13,864 nt of DNA, taken from an uncultured Clostridia bacterium. GTDB taxonomy: Bacteria > Bacillota > Clostridia > Christensenellales > Aristaeellaceae. The stretch is taken from positions 1 to 13,864 of the forward strand of contig CAKUKM010000047.1 in the NCBI GenBank assembly GCA_934663595.1. The letters are read 5' to 3'. Numbering within the stretch: position 1 is the first letter of the stretch; every line of letters starts with the position of its first letter. The position numbers and the translations under genes are program-made. The notes beneath the pieces are model-generated. The model had not been told where the DNA came from, did not search any database, and was given only the letters and a program-made list of their open reading frames with translations. Of this stretch, positions 1-7,377 are shown piece after piece.

Positions 1-207
1 GATGTACCGACGCGCGACGGCGCGGTGCGCCTTGCGCTGGGATTGGCGGTGGGATGTACCGACGCGCGACGGCGCGGAGCGCCTTGCGCTTGAGTTGCGA
101 CGCGATGTACCGACGCGCGACGGCGCGGTGCGCCTTGAGCTTGGATTGGCGGCGCGAAATGCTGGCGCGCGACGGCGCGGTGCGCCTTGAGCTTGAGTTG
201 CGGCGCT
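1..207. repeat. Four tandem copies of a 51-52 bp GC-rich unit
   Basis: Units begin at 1, 53, 104 and 156, so the period is 52, 51, 52. The first three open with GATGTACCGACGCGCGACGG; the fourth is diverged at its start (GAAATGCTGG) but keeps the GCGCGACGGCGCGGTGCGCC core. The second half of each unit varies only slightly, alternating between GGATTGGCGG-like and GAGTTGCGRC-like endings. A small dyad, CGCGC-GACG-GCGCG (11-24 in unit 1), recurs. Because the period is not a constant multiple of three, the frame rotates between units, which argues against a repeat protein. The array may continue left of the window. Its function is unknown. Confidence 0.85.
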
Positions 208-285
208 TGTTGTTCCTGCGCGGCGGGGTGGTTGCGTTTCCTGCGCGGTTTTATAGGTTTATAGAAACACTGCATGCCGGAGAGA

Positions 286-314
286 TTGATTTTCTCGGGA
301 AGTTATGCTATACT
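286..314 (+). promoter_or_regulatory. Sigma-A-type promoter of the nfnAB operon
   Basis: A -35 box TTGATT (286-291) and a -10 box TATACT (309-314) are separated by exactly 17 bp. Transcription would start near 321, giving a leader of about 50 nt before the nfnA ATG at 372. The ribosome site AAGGAG lies at 358-363, 8 nt before the start. Nothing in the short leader resembles a riboswitch. Confidence 0.75.
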
Positions 315-371
315 AAACGGGTATTTGGGAGCATTTCTTTGGGTTGGCATCATTAGCAAGGAGATGGAGTT

Positions 372-1217
372 ATGTTCAAAATTGTGAAAAAGCAGCCTTT
401 GAATCCGACCGTCACCAAGATGGTGATCGAAGCGCCGCTGATTGCCAGAAAGGCGCACGCCGGGCAGTTCATCATTCTGCGCGCCAGCGAGGACGGCGAG
501 CGCATTCCGCTGACCATCGCGGGCTATGACCGCGAGGCCGGCACGGTGGATATCATCTTCCAGATCGTCGGCGGCACGACGATGGAGCTGAACGCGCTGA
601 ACGAGGGCGATTACCTGCCCGATTTCGTAGGCCCCCTCGGCAAGGCCACGCACATCGAGGGCATTAAGAAGGTCGCGATCGTCGGCGGCGGCGTGGGCTG
701 CGCGATTGCGCTGCCGGTTGCGCAGGCGTTTCACGAGGCCGGCGCGGAGGTGCACGCGTTCGTCGGCTTCCGCTGCAGGGATCTGGTGATCCTCGAGGAC
801 GAATTCAACGCCTGTTCCGACAAGGTGTTCATGATGACCGACGACGGCACCTACGGCCGCAAGGGCGTCGTGACCGTTCCGCTGGAGGAGCAGATCGTCG
901 CGGGCGAGAATTACGATGAGGTTATCGCGATCGGCCCGGTGATCATGATGAAGTTCGTTTGCCTGACGACGAAGAAGTACGGCGTAAAGACCGTGATTTC
1001 GATGAACCCGATCATGATCGACGGCACCGGCATGTGCGGCGGCTGCCGACTGACGGTGGGCGGCGAGACGAAGTTCGCGTGCGTGGACGGCCCGGAATTC
1101 GACGGCCATCTCGTGGATTTCGACGAAGCGATGAAGCGCGGCGCGATGTACCGCGATTTCGAGGCGCACAAGCGCGAGGAAACCTGCGCGCTTTTGAATA
1201 AGAAGGAGGCTGAATGA
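372..1217 (+). CDS. nfnA: NADH-dependent reduced ferredoxin:NADP+ oxidoreductase, small subunit
   Basis: This 281-residue cytoplasmic flavoprotein is the small (alpha) subunit of the NfnAB transhydrogenase, related to dihydroorotate dehydrogenase electron-transfer subunits and the SudB/GltA-partner family. NfnAB couples NADH and reduced ferredoxin oxidation to reduction of two NADP+ by flavin-based electron bifurcation. An N-terminal FAD-binding barrel contains the RIPLTIA motif (44-50). The NAD-binding half starts at VAIVGGGVGC (101-110). The C-terminal [2Fe-2S] site is MCGGC plus a later cysteine: C222, C225 and C237, with D217 just upstream as candidate fourth ligand, matching the Asp-plus-three-Cys cluster known in this family. 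Length is typical. The ATG at 372 follows AAGGAG. The stop lies one base before the nfnB ATG, indicating coupled translation. The main alternative is the sulfide dehydrogenase annotation SudB, which is the same fold. Confidence 0.92.
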   Translation: MFKIVKKQPLNPTVTKMVIEAPLIARKAHAGQFIILRASEDGERIPLTIAGYDREAGTVDIIFQIVGGTTMELNALNEGDYLPDFVGPLGKATHIEGIKKVAIVGGGVGCAIALPVAQAFHEAGAEVHAFVGFRCRDLVILEDEFNACSDKVFMMTDDGTYGRKGVVTVPLEEQIVAGENYDEVIAIGPVIMMKFVCLTTKKYGVKTVISMNPIMIDGTGMCGGCRLTVGGETKFACVDGPEFDGHLVDFDEAMKRGAMYRDFEAHKREETCALLNKKEAE

Positions 1218-1218
1218 C

Positions 1219-2640
1219 ATGGCTGAGAAGAATATGAGCCTCAAAAAGTGCCCGATGCCGTCGCTGGACCCGAATTACCGCAACAAGGTGTTCGAGGAAG
1301 TCGCGACCGGCTACACCTATGAAATGGCGATTGAAGAGGCGCGCCGCTGCCTGCATTGCAAGAACAAGCCCTGCGTGAGCGCGTGCCCGGTCTGCATTGA
1401 CATTCCCGCGTTTATCGAGCGCGTGGCCAACGAGGACATCGAGGGCGCGTTCGAGGTGCTGAACAAGCAGTCGTCGCTGCCGGCGGTCTGCGGCCGCGTC
1501 TGCCCGCAGGAGACGCAGTGCGAATCCAAATGCGTGCGCGGCATCAAGGGCGAGCCGGTGGGCATCGGCCGTCTGGAGCGCTTCGTGGCGGACTGGCATC
1601 GCGAGCATGCGACCGAGGCGCCGAAGGCCCCCGAATCGAACGGCCACAGGGTGGCGGTGATCGGCGCGGGCCCGGCGGGCCTGACCTGCGCGGGCGATCT
1701 GGCGCGCATGGGCTATAAGGTCACGGTGTTCGAGGCGCTGCACGTCGCGGGCGGCGTGCTGAGCTATGGCATTCCGGAATTCCGTCTGCCGAAGGCGATC
1801 GTGAATAAGGAAGTCGACAACCTGAAGGCCATGGGCGTGGACATCGAGACCGATATGGTCATCGGCAAGGTGCTCACGATCGACGAACTGTTTGAGGACG
1901 GCTACGAGGCGGTATTCATCGGCTCCGGCGCGGGCCTGCCGCGGTTCATGGGCATTCCGGGCGAGAGCCTGAAGGGCGTGTATTCCGCAAACGAGTTCCT
2001 GACCCGCATCAACCTCATGAAGGCGTACAAGCCGGACAGCAAGACCCCGATTCGCCATGGCCACAAGGTCGCGGTCGTCGGCGGCGGCAACGTCGCGATG
2101 GACGCGGCGCGCTGCGCGAAGCGTCTGGGCGCGGAAGAGGTTTACATCGTGTATCGCCGCGGCATGGAAGAGCTGCCGGCGCGCCGCGAGGAAGTCGAGC
2201 ACGCGGAGGAAGAGGGCATCATCTTCAAGACCCTCACGAACCCCGTCGAGGTGCTGGGCTATAACAATCCCGACGATCCGAGAGACCCGAAGAACGGCGA
2301 GGTCATCGGCATGAAGTGCGTCGAGATGGAGCTGGGCGAGCCGGATGCGTCCGGACGCCGCCGCCCGATCGTGAAGGAAGGCAGCGAATTCGTGCTCGAT
2401 ATCGACACGATGATCATGGCGCTGGGCACCAGCCCGAACCCGCTGATCCGCTCCACCACGCCCGGTCTGGACGCGAACAAGCACGGCTGCATCGTGACCC
2501 AGGGCGAGGACGGCCTGACCAGCCGCGAAGGCGTGTATGCAGGCGGCGACGCAGTAACCGGCGCGGCGACCGTCATTCTGGCGATGGGCGCGGGCAAGAA
2601 CGCGGCCAAGGCGATCGACGAATACATCAAATCCAAATAA
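1219..2640 (+). CDS. nfnB: NADH-dependent reduced ferredoxin:NADP+ oxidoreductase, large subunit (GltA/NfnB family)
   Basis: This 473-residue iron-sulfur flavoprotein resembles the glutamate synthase small subunit and carries the bifurcating FAD and the NADP(H) site of NfnAB. The N-terminal ferredoxin-like domain has two cysteine clusters: C44, C47, C52, C56 (in CLHCKNKPCVSAC), followed by C91, C95, C101 and C105. FAD-binding Rossmann motif VIGAGPAG spans 147-154. The NADPH-binding motif VVGGGNVAMDAAR lies at 286-298. The C-terminal FAD-contact segment GVYAGGDAVTGAATVI begins at 438. The ATG at 1219 follows AAGGAGG (1203-1209). Adjacent nfnA and the absence of a gltB-like large glutamate synthase gene favour NfnB over GltD. 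A strong hairpin terminator follows directly, so the operon is just these two genes. Its product pool of NADPH would feed biosynthesis. Confidence 0.92.
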   Translation: MAEKNMSLKKCPMPSLDPNYRNKVFEEVATGYTYEMAIEEARRCLHCKNKPCVSACPVCIDIPAFIERVANEDIEGAFEVLNKQSSLPAVCGRVCPQETQCESKCVRGIKGEPVGIGRLERFVADWHREHATEAPKAPESNGHRVAVIGAGPAGLTCAGDLARMGYKVTVFEALHVAGGVLSYGIPEFRLPKAIVNKEVDNLKAMGVDIETDMVIGKVLTIDELFEDGYEAVFIGSGAGLPRFMGIPGESLKGVYSANEFLTRINLMKAYKPDSKTPIRHGHKVAVVGGGNVAMDAARCAKRLGAEEVYIVYRRGMEELPARREEVEHAEEEGIIFKTLTNPVEVLGYNNPDDPRDPKNGEVIGMKCVEMELGEPDASGRRRPIVKEGSEFVLDIDTMIMALGTSPNPLIRSTTPGLDANKHGCIVTQGEDGLTSREGVYAGGDAVTGAATVILAMGAGKNAAKAIDEYIKSK

Positions 2641-2650
2641 CGCATTTTTG

Positions 2651-2684
2651 AAAACGTCGCAACGGGAATTGCGGCGTTTTTTTT
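2651..2684 (+). terminator. Rho-independent terminator of nfnAB
   Basis: AACGTCGCAA (2653-2662) pairs with TTGCGGCGTT (2669-2678) with one T-G wobble across a 6-nt loop. Two further A-T pairs at the base run into an eight-T tract (2677-2684). It lies 10 nt after the nfnB stop. Confidence 0.88.
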
Positions 2685-2740
2685 GCGCGCCGGGGGAGGC
2701 GCGGGGACGATTCGCCTGAAAATGGTAGTATCGTATCCTG

Positions 2741-2790
2741 CGACATAACAATATTCCGATAAAGTGCATAATTGCGTGTATACGACATAA
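2741..2790 (+). promoter_or_regulatory. Candidate operator repeats upstream of the sugar transporter promoter
   Basis: CGACATAA occurs at 2741-2748 and again at 2783-2790, starts 42 bp apart, which is about four helical turns. CATAA also recurs at 2767-2771 and inside the promoter spacer at 2844-2848. This AT-rich stretch contrasts with its GC-rich surroundings, as expected of a regulatory region. A repressor or activator sensing the imported sugar could bind here, but no regulator gene is in the window and the match to any known operator was not recognised. Short AT-rich repeats can be coincidental. Confidence 0.3.
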
Positions 2791-2832
2791 AATAATAAGA
2801 CAATTTTCATTGACAAAATCGGGGGGAACGTA

Positions 2833-2861
2833 TTGACATTTCGCATAAATGATGCTATAGT
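2833..2861 (+). promoter_or_regulatory. Strong sigma-A promoter of the sugar ABC operon
   Basis: A perfect -35 TTGACA (2833-2838) and -10 TATAGT (2856-2861) are 17 bp apart, and a TG dinucleotide at 2853-2854 lies just before the -10. The start would be near 2868, giving a leader of about 50 nt. A second TTGACA at 2810-2815 has no -10 box at the right distance. Confidence 0.85.
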
Positions 2862-2920
2862 AAAAACATCGAAGGTTAATTGATTGTAATTTTCCGGAAC
2901 GATAGCAGGGAGGGAACGCC

Positions 2921-4423
2921 TTGAATCAGCCGATGTTGGAGATGTCGGGAATCCAAAAATATTTCCCTGGCGTTCATGCGCTGGATGATTGCCGGTTCGA
3001 TCTTCGCGCGGGCGAGGTTCATGCGCTGGTTGGAGAAAACGGCGCGGGAAAGTCCACGCTGATGAAGATCCTGTCCGGCGTTTATGCGCGCGACGGCGGC
3101 GTCGTCAGGCTGGACGGCAGGGAAATCCACGTAAAGGACACGCTGGAGGCGCAGCATCTGGGTATCAGCATCATTCATCAGGAGATCAATCTGATGCAGG
3201 ATCTGACCGTGTCCGAGAACATCTATATCGGCCGCGAGCCGACGCGCGGCATTCTGCTCAACGGCGCAAGGCAGGACGCGCAGACGAACGCGCTGCTCGA
3301 TTCGCTGCATCTGGCGGACATTCGCGCGAATACGCGCGTGCGCACGCTGACCGTCGCCAAGCAGCAGATGGTCGAAATTGCGAAGGCGCTGTCGTTCAGC
3401 AACACGCGCATACTGATCATGGACGAGCCGACCGCGGCGCTGACGGAATCGGAGATCGAAGATCTGTTCATATTCATCCGCCGGCTGAAGGCGCAGGGCG
3501 TCGGAATCGTGTATATTTCGCATCGCATGGAAGAGCTGCGGATCATCGCCGACCGCGTCACGGTCATGCGCGACGGCAAATACGTGGGCACGCGGGACAT
3601 GGCGGACGTGACCATGGATGAGATCATCAGCATGATGGTCGGCCGCGTTATCTACGAACAGCCCAAGACGCATTCCGCGGTTCCGAAGGGCGCGCCGGTC
3701 GTGCTGGAGGTGAAAAACCTCTGCTCGCCCGCGGTAAAGGGCGTGAGCTTCTCGCTGCGGGAGGGCGAAATTCTGGGCCTCGCGGGGCTGATGGGCGCGG
3801 GGCGGACGGAAGTCGCGCGGCTGATCTGCGGCGCGGACCCGATGAGCGACGGCGAAATCCGGGTGCGCGGAAAGAAAATGAACATTCAGTCCCCCAACGA
3901 CGCGGTGCGCGCGGGCATCGGCTATCTGTCCGAGGACCGCAAGCGCTACGGGCTGTGCCTCGGCCTCTCCGTGGCGGACAATGTCGCGCTGCCGAATCTG
4001 AATGAAATGACGGCGGGCCCCGTGGTCAACGATCATAAGATTGTAAGGACGGCGGAAAAATACGTCCGGCTCATTCAGATCAAAACGCCGGGCGTTCACG
4101 CGCCCACGCGCGGTCTTTCCGGCGGCAATCAGCAGAAGGTCGTCATTGGCAAGTGGCTGGAGAGAAACTGCGACATACTGATTTTCGACGAGCCGACGCG
4201 CGGCATCGACGTGGGCGCGAAGAGCGAAATCTACAGGCTGATGAACGATCTGGCGCGCCAGGGAAAGTCCATCATCATGATTTCATCGGAGATGCCGGAG
4301 CTTCTGCGAATGTCCGACCGGGTGGTGGTCATGTGCGAAGGCGCGAAGACCGGCGAACTGCCCATTGAAGAGGCGACGCAGGAAAAGATCATGACCCTTG
4401 CGACACAGCATACGGGAGGCTGA
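2921..4423 (+). CDS. Sugar ABC transporter, double ATP-binding protein (RbsA/MglA type)
   Basis: This 500-residue protein has two fused ABC domains, the hallmark of CUT2 monosaccharide importers such as RbsA, MglA and XylG. It powers sugar uptake from the inner face of the membrane. Domain 1: Walker A GENGAGKST (38-46), Q-loop IIHQEIN (84-90), a degenerate signature LTVAKQQ (143-149) and Walker B ILIMDEPTAAL (164-174). Domain 2: degenerate Walker A GLMGAGRTE (289-297), canonical signature LSGGNQQ (399-405) and Walker B ILIFDEPTRGID (419-430). This asymmetry is normal for the family. The start is TTG at 2921: it lies 7 nt after the GGGAGG-type ribosome site (2907-2914), while the next ATG at 2933 is too far. 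It is first in the operon and the permease starts 6 nt after its stop. Substrate cannot be told from sequence; ribose, galactose and xylose-like sugars are possible. Confidence 0.9.
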   Translation: MNQPMLEMSGIQKYFPGVHALDDCRFDLRAGEVHALVGENGAGKSTLMKILSGVYARDGGVVRLDGREIHVKDTLEAQHLGISIIHQEINLMQDLTVSENIYIGREPTRGILLNGARQDAQTNALLDSLHLADIRANTRVRTLTVAKQQMVEIAKALSFSNTRILIMDEPTAALTESEIEDLFIFIRRLKAQGVGIVYISHRMEELRIIADRVTVMRDGKYVGTRDMADVTMDEIISMMVGRVIYEQPKTHSAVPKGAPVVLEVKNLCSPAVKGVSFSLREGEILGLAGLMGAGRTEVARLICGADPMSDGEIRVRGKKMNIQSPNDAVRAGIGYLSEDRKRYGLCLGLSVADNVALPNLNEMTAGPVVNDHKIVRTAEKYVRLIQIKTPGVHAPTRGLSGGNQQKVVIGKWLERNCDILIFDEPTRGIDVGAKSEIYRLMNDLARQGKSIIMISSEMPELLRMSDRVVVMCEGAKTGELPIEEATQEKIMTLATQHTGG

Positions 4424-4429
4424 CGAACC

Positions 4430-5410
4430 ATGAATAAAAAGATGAATCTGCAGGCGCTCCTCGCGCCGGCCGCGCTGGTGATCCTCTATGTATTCTTCGC
4501 CGTCTTCGGCAAGAAGTTTTTCGACGTCTACACGCTGAAAACGATCCTCGAATCGTCGTATTACGTGGGCTTCATGGCGTTCGGCGTGACGTTCGTAATC
4601 ATCTCCGGCGGCATCGATCTTTCGCTGGGATCGAACATGATGTGCTCGGCGCTGATCGGCTGCTACGCCTACAGCAAATGGGGCTGGCCGCTGTGGGCGG
4701 GCATTCTGCTGTGCATCGCCGTGGGAACGGCGTTCGGATTCCTGAACGGCGTCATGATCGCGAAATTCAAGCTCCCGCCGTTCATCGCGACGCTCGGCAC
4801 GCAGATGGTCACGCTCGGCCTGGGCTCGATCATTACCAACGTTCAGACCCAGCGCTTCCCGACCGTCGGAACGACCGACGAATGGTTCAAGCAGGTGTTC
4901 TACCGCTGCAACCTGTTTGGAATCAAGGGCTTCCCGATCGGCGCGGTGTATCTGTTCGCCGCGTTCTTCCTCGCGATTTTCCTTCTGAACAAGACGAAGT
5001 TCGGCCGCTACGCGCTGGCGATCGGCTCCAACGAAGAGGCGGCGCGCCTCTCCGGCGTGAAGACGGATCGGTGGAAGATCCTGATTTATACCGTGTGCGG
5101 CCTGTTCTGCGCGGTGGCGGGCGTTTTCTACGCCGCGTGCTTCACGACCGTCATTCCCGGCACGGGCAACGGCCTTGAAATGAACGGCATTACCGCGGTT
5201 ATCATCGGCGGCACGTCCATGGCGGGCGGCTCGGGCTCCATCGTCGGAACCATGATCGGCGTGTTCATCATGTCGGTTCTGAAAAACGGCCTTCCGTCGA
5301 TCGGGCTTCAGTCCCAGTGGCAGACGTTCTTTACCGGCCTGGTCGTGATCGGCGCGGTGCTGCTGGATCAGGCGCGAATCCGCGCGGCGTCCAGAATCCG
5401 CAAGAGCTGA
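4430..5410 (+). CDS. Sugar ABC transporter permease (RbsC/BPD_transp_2 family)
   Basis: This 326-residue polytopic membrane protein forms the translocation channel, probably as a homodimer bound to the double ATPase. Hydrophobic helices run through most of the chain: roughly residues 9-27, 45-60, 69-80, 86-108, 116-137, 168-187, 216-238, 252-264, 267-285 and 298-313. Family motifs are ISGGIDLSLGS (58-68), the cytoplasmic loop AIGSNEEAARLSGV (197-210) and GGTSMAGGSGS (260-270). The ATG at 4430 follows GGGAGG (4414-4419), and the spacing of 6 nt from the upstream stop implies cotranscription. Length is normal for RbsC-like permeases. The basic tail IRAASRIRKS is consistent with a cytoplasmic C-terminus. 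Confidence 0.9.
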   Translation: MNKKMNLQALLAPAALVILYVFFAVFGKKFFDVYTLKTILESSYYVGFMAFGVTFVIISGGIDLSLGSNMMCSALIGCYAYSKWGWPLWAGILLCIAVGTAFGFLNGVMIAKFKLPPFIATLGTQMVTLGLGSIITNVQTQRFPTVGTTDEWFKQVFYRCNLFGIKGFPIGAVYLFAAFFLAIFLLNKTKFGRYALAIGSNEEAARLSGVKTDRWKILIYTVCGLFCAVAGVFYAACFTTVIPGTGNGLEMNGITAVIIGGTSMAGGSGSIVGTMIGVFIMSVLKNGLPSIGLQSQWQTFFTGLVVIGAVLLDQARIRAASRIRKS

Positions 5411-5420
5411 ATGGTCTTCA

Positions 5421-5438
5421 ACCGGACGCAGCTCCGGT
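5421..5438 (+). other. Intercistronic hairpin between permease and binding-protein genes
   Basis: ACCGGA (5421-5426) pairs perfectly with TCCGGT (5433-5438) across a 6-nt loop and has no following T tract. Such small hairpins in the permease-to-binding-protein gap often mark an RNA processing or stabilising site that raises binding-protein levels. Here that role is inference from position only. Confidence 0.4.
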
Positions 5439-5478
5439 GAGAATAGGCGAACCCATTTATAAAAAGGAGGAACCCAAC

Positions 5479-6537
5479 ATGAAGAAGATCCTTGCAATCC
5501 TGCTGGCAGTCCTGATGGTACTGGCGATGACCGCCGGCGCCGTTGCCGAAGAGAAGCTCTACATCCCCGTGATGGCGAAGGGCTTCCAGCACCAGTTCTG
5601 GCAGACCGTTGCCGCCGGCGCGCAGAAGGCCGCCGAGGACTACAATGTCGAAATCTATTTCGACGGCCCCGCCTCTGAAACCAACATCGACGAGCAGGTC
5701 GAAATGCTGAAGTCGGAAATGGCGAAGAATCCCAAGGCGATCGCGCTGGCGGCGCTGTCCACCGACGCGGTTATGACCGAGCTGCAGGAATGCGTCGAAA
5801 AGGGCATTCCGGTCATCGGCTTTGACTCCGGCGTTCCGGGCGCTCCCGAAGGCGCGATCAAGGCGACCGCTTCCACCAACAATGAAAACGCCGCCGCGCT
5901 CGCCGCGGAGAAGATGATGGAGCAGGAAGGCTTTGCCGATATGCTCAAGGCTGCGACCGCCGAGAATCCCGTCGTGATCGCCGTGATTTCTCAGGAAGCG
6001 GTTTCCGGATCGATCGTCGGCCGCACGACCGGCTTCGTCAACAAGATGGCGGAACTGGCGGGCGCGTGCAACACGGTATCGGTCACCGGACATGATCTGT
6101 GGAAGAACGAAGTGGAAGGCGCGGGCGTGATCATTCACGTTCAGATTTCCGCCACCACCGAAGCGACCGACGTCGCCACGGCGTCCAACGCGGTTCTGAA
6201 TATGGACGGCCTGAAGGCGGTCTTCCTCTCCAACGAAGGCGCGGTTACCGGCTTCCTGGCGGCGACTGCGGACGGCTCCGACCTCGCGGAAGGCGGACGC
6301 TACGACGGCCTGATGGTTGCGGGCTTCGACGCCGGCGCGACGCAGAAGAACGCCGTTCGCAACGGCTGGTTCATCGGCTCCGTGACGCAGGACCCCTACA
6401 TGATCGGCTACTACGCGGTTGAGCTGGCTGTGAAGGCCGCCAACGGCGAAGAGGTTTCCGATGTGGATACCGGCGCGCAGTGGTACACCGCCGCGAATAT
6501 CGACGATGAAATGATCTCCATGCTGGTTTACGATTAA
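5479..6537 (+). CDS. Sugar ABC transporter substrate-binding protein (periplasmic-binding family 4)
   Basis: This 352-residue secreted protein captures the sugar for the two upstream genes. The start is ATG at 5479, 8 nt after AAAAAGGAGG (5461-5470); an in-frame upstream ATG at 5317 lies inside the permease gene and lacks a ribosome site. The signal peptide is MKKILAILLAVLMVLAMTAG followed by AVA, with likely cleavage after A23. There is no lipobox cysteine. The mature part is a two-lobed RbsB/LacI-like fold: QFWQTVAAGAQKAAEDYNVE early, SETNIDEQVEMLKSEM next, and the hinge-like segments PVIGFDSGVPG and MVAGFDAGATQKNAVRNG later. It ends with the typical IGYYAVELAVKAANGE segment. Gene order ATPase, permease, binding protein matches rbsACB. 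The ligand is unknown. Without a lipid anchor it must be retained by another means or by an outer membrane. Confidence 0.9.
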   Translation: MKKILAILLAVLMVLAMTAGAVAEEKLYIPVMAKGFQHQFWQTVAAGAQKAAEDYNVEIYFDGPASETNIDEQVEMLKSEMAKNPKAIALAALSTDAVMTELQECVEKGIPVIGFDSGVPGAPEGAIKATASTNNENAAALAAEKMMEQEGFADMLKAATAENPVVIAVISQEAVSGSIVGRTTGFVNKMAELAGACNTVSVTGHDLWKNEVEGAGVIIHVQISATTEATDVATASNAVLNMDGLKAVFLSNEGAVTGFLAATADGSDLAEGGRYDGLMVAGFDAGATQKNAVRNGWFIGSVTQDPYMIGYYAVELAVKAANGEEVSDVDTGAQWYTAANIDDEMISMLVYD

Positions 6538-6552
6538 TCGACGGAATGCATT

Positions 6553-6583
6553 CGCCCCGGAGGCCTTCTCCGGGGCGCTTTGC
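6553..6583 (+). terminator. Probable terminator after the sugar ABC operon
   Basis: CGCCCCGGA (6553-6561) pairs perfectly with TCCGGGGCG (6569-6577) over a 7-nt loop, 15 nt after the stop codon. The tail CTTTGCGCTTT is only moderately T-rich, so termination may be partial. Confidence 0.65.
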
Positions 6584-6694
6584 GCTTTAAAAACGACGAA
6601 ATTCGGAGAGCGCCGTTAAAACTGCGCGCGGCGAAACAAATCGCGTGCCTCAGGCGTCCAATATATGGAACCCGGAGAAGAGAGGCGAGAAGCG

Positions 6695-7282
6695 ATGAAG
6701 AAATGGCTGGTCGGAATTCTGGCGGTGATCTGCGCGTGCATGCCGCTGAGCGTTGCGCCGGCGGAGGCGCTGCCGAAGGAGAATTTCGACACGATGCTCC
6801 CGGTGCTGGATTCGATTCTGCGCTGCTGCGTGGAAAACGACATGGTTTACGACCCGGCGAATCCCGACTTCTTCTGGTCGGCGCTGTACTATTATTGCGT
6901 CAATTGGGCGGCGGACGATCCGGAATGCGAGATTGCAAACGGCGAGCTGCGCGTGCCGGTCGAGAAGATGAAGGCGTATGCGGCGGCGTTTTTCGATGGA
7001 TTTGAAGCGTTTCCCGCGCCGCGGGCGGATTGCGTGATTCGCTACGATGCGGACTGGCAATCGTATTTCATGCCGCTGAGCGACGCGAGCGACAGCGAAT
7101 TGCGCGTGACCTCGGCCTACGATCAGCCGAACGGCTCGGTTTCCGTGCGCGCGGAGCTGGTGGGCGAGGACGGAAAGGCGATCGCGGCGCTGAATGCGTT
7201 TCTGGTGCCGACCGAGGCCACGGATTTGAACGATCAGTTCCCCTTCAGCGTCAGCGACGCGCTGGTGGAGGCGGACGAATAG
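6695..7282 (+). CDS. Secreted protein of unknown function
   Basis: This 195-residue protein was not recognised. ATG at 6695 is preferred over an in-frame ATG at 6665: a purine-rich GAAGAGAGGCGAG precedes it and the chain then begins with a classic signal peptide, MKKWLVGILAVICACMPLSV, with AxA-type sites at APA (21-23) or AEA (23-25). Cysteines C13 and C15 fall within the hydrophobic core; the fit to a lipobox is poor. The mature part is acidic, with no transmembrane helix. It has an aromatic patch FFWSALYYYCVNW at about residues 55-67 and ends in SVSDALVEADE. It looks like a small globular extracytoplasmic domain. No promoter is obvious in the 157 nt upstream gap, so readthrough from the sugar operon is possible. 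It may be cotranscribed with the acetyltransferase. Confidence 0.7.
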   Translation: MKKWLVGILAVICACMPLSVAPAEALPKENFDTMLPVLDSILRCCVENDMVYDPANPDFFWSALYYYCVNWAADDPECEIANGELRVPVEKMKAYAAAFFDGFEAFPAPRADCVIRYDADWQSYFMPLSDASDSELRVTSAYDQPNGSVSVRAELVGEDGKAIAALNAFLVPTEATDLNDQFPFSVSDALVEADE

Positions 7283-7313
7283 CGACAGACGATATAGGAA
7301 AGAGGGGATGGAG

Positions 7314-7352
7314 ATGAGGCGCTGCAGGGTCCTGGCCGGAATCGCTCTTTAA
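7314..7352 (+). CDS. Twelve-codon mini-ORF, possible leader peptide or gene remnant
   Basis: ATG at 7314 (alternative ATG at 7308) encodes MRRCRVLAGIAL then TAA. A ribosome-site-like AGAGGGG (7301-7307) precedes it, and the stop is 25 nt before the acetyltransferase ATG. The peptide resembles the start of a signal sequence cut short, so it may be a remnant of a deleted secreted-protein gene. It could also be a leader peptide controlling the next gene by translational attenuation, but I found no convincing alternative hairpins that would hide the downstream ribosome site. Confidence 0.25.
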   Translation: MRRCRVLAGIAL

Positions 7353-7377
7353 ATGAATGAAAAAGGAGAAATGCCCT

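Noticed and set aside
1..207. CRISPR array
   Set aside because: Units differ only by scattered substitutions along their whole length. There are no unique spacers between conserved repeats and no cas gene.
1..356. Arg/Ala-rich open frames over the tandem repeat
   Set aside because: The repeat period is 52, 51, 52, so no single frame preserves the repeat peptide; there is no ribosome site and the frames overlap the nfnAB promoter.
1219..2640. Glutamate synthase small subunit (GltD)
   Set aside because: The protein family is shared, but the neighbour is the NfnA-type flavoprotein rather than a large glutamate synthase subunit, and the two-gene operon ends in a terminator.
1012..2769. 585-codon minus-strand open frame opposite nfnB and part of nfnA
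   Set aside because: It is a GC-driven shadow of the plus-strand genes, is rich in Arg, Ala and His, has no family motifs and crosses the nfnAB terminator. Similar long antisense frames at 2876-4099, 4283-5497, 9164-10708 and 10924-12681 were rejected for the same reason.
2810..2815. Second TTGACA as a separate promoter -35
   Set aside because: The position 17 bp downstream falls on the real -35 box and no -10-like hexamer is present there.
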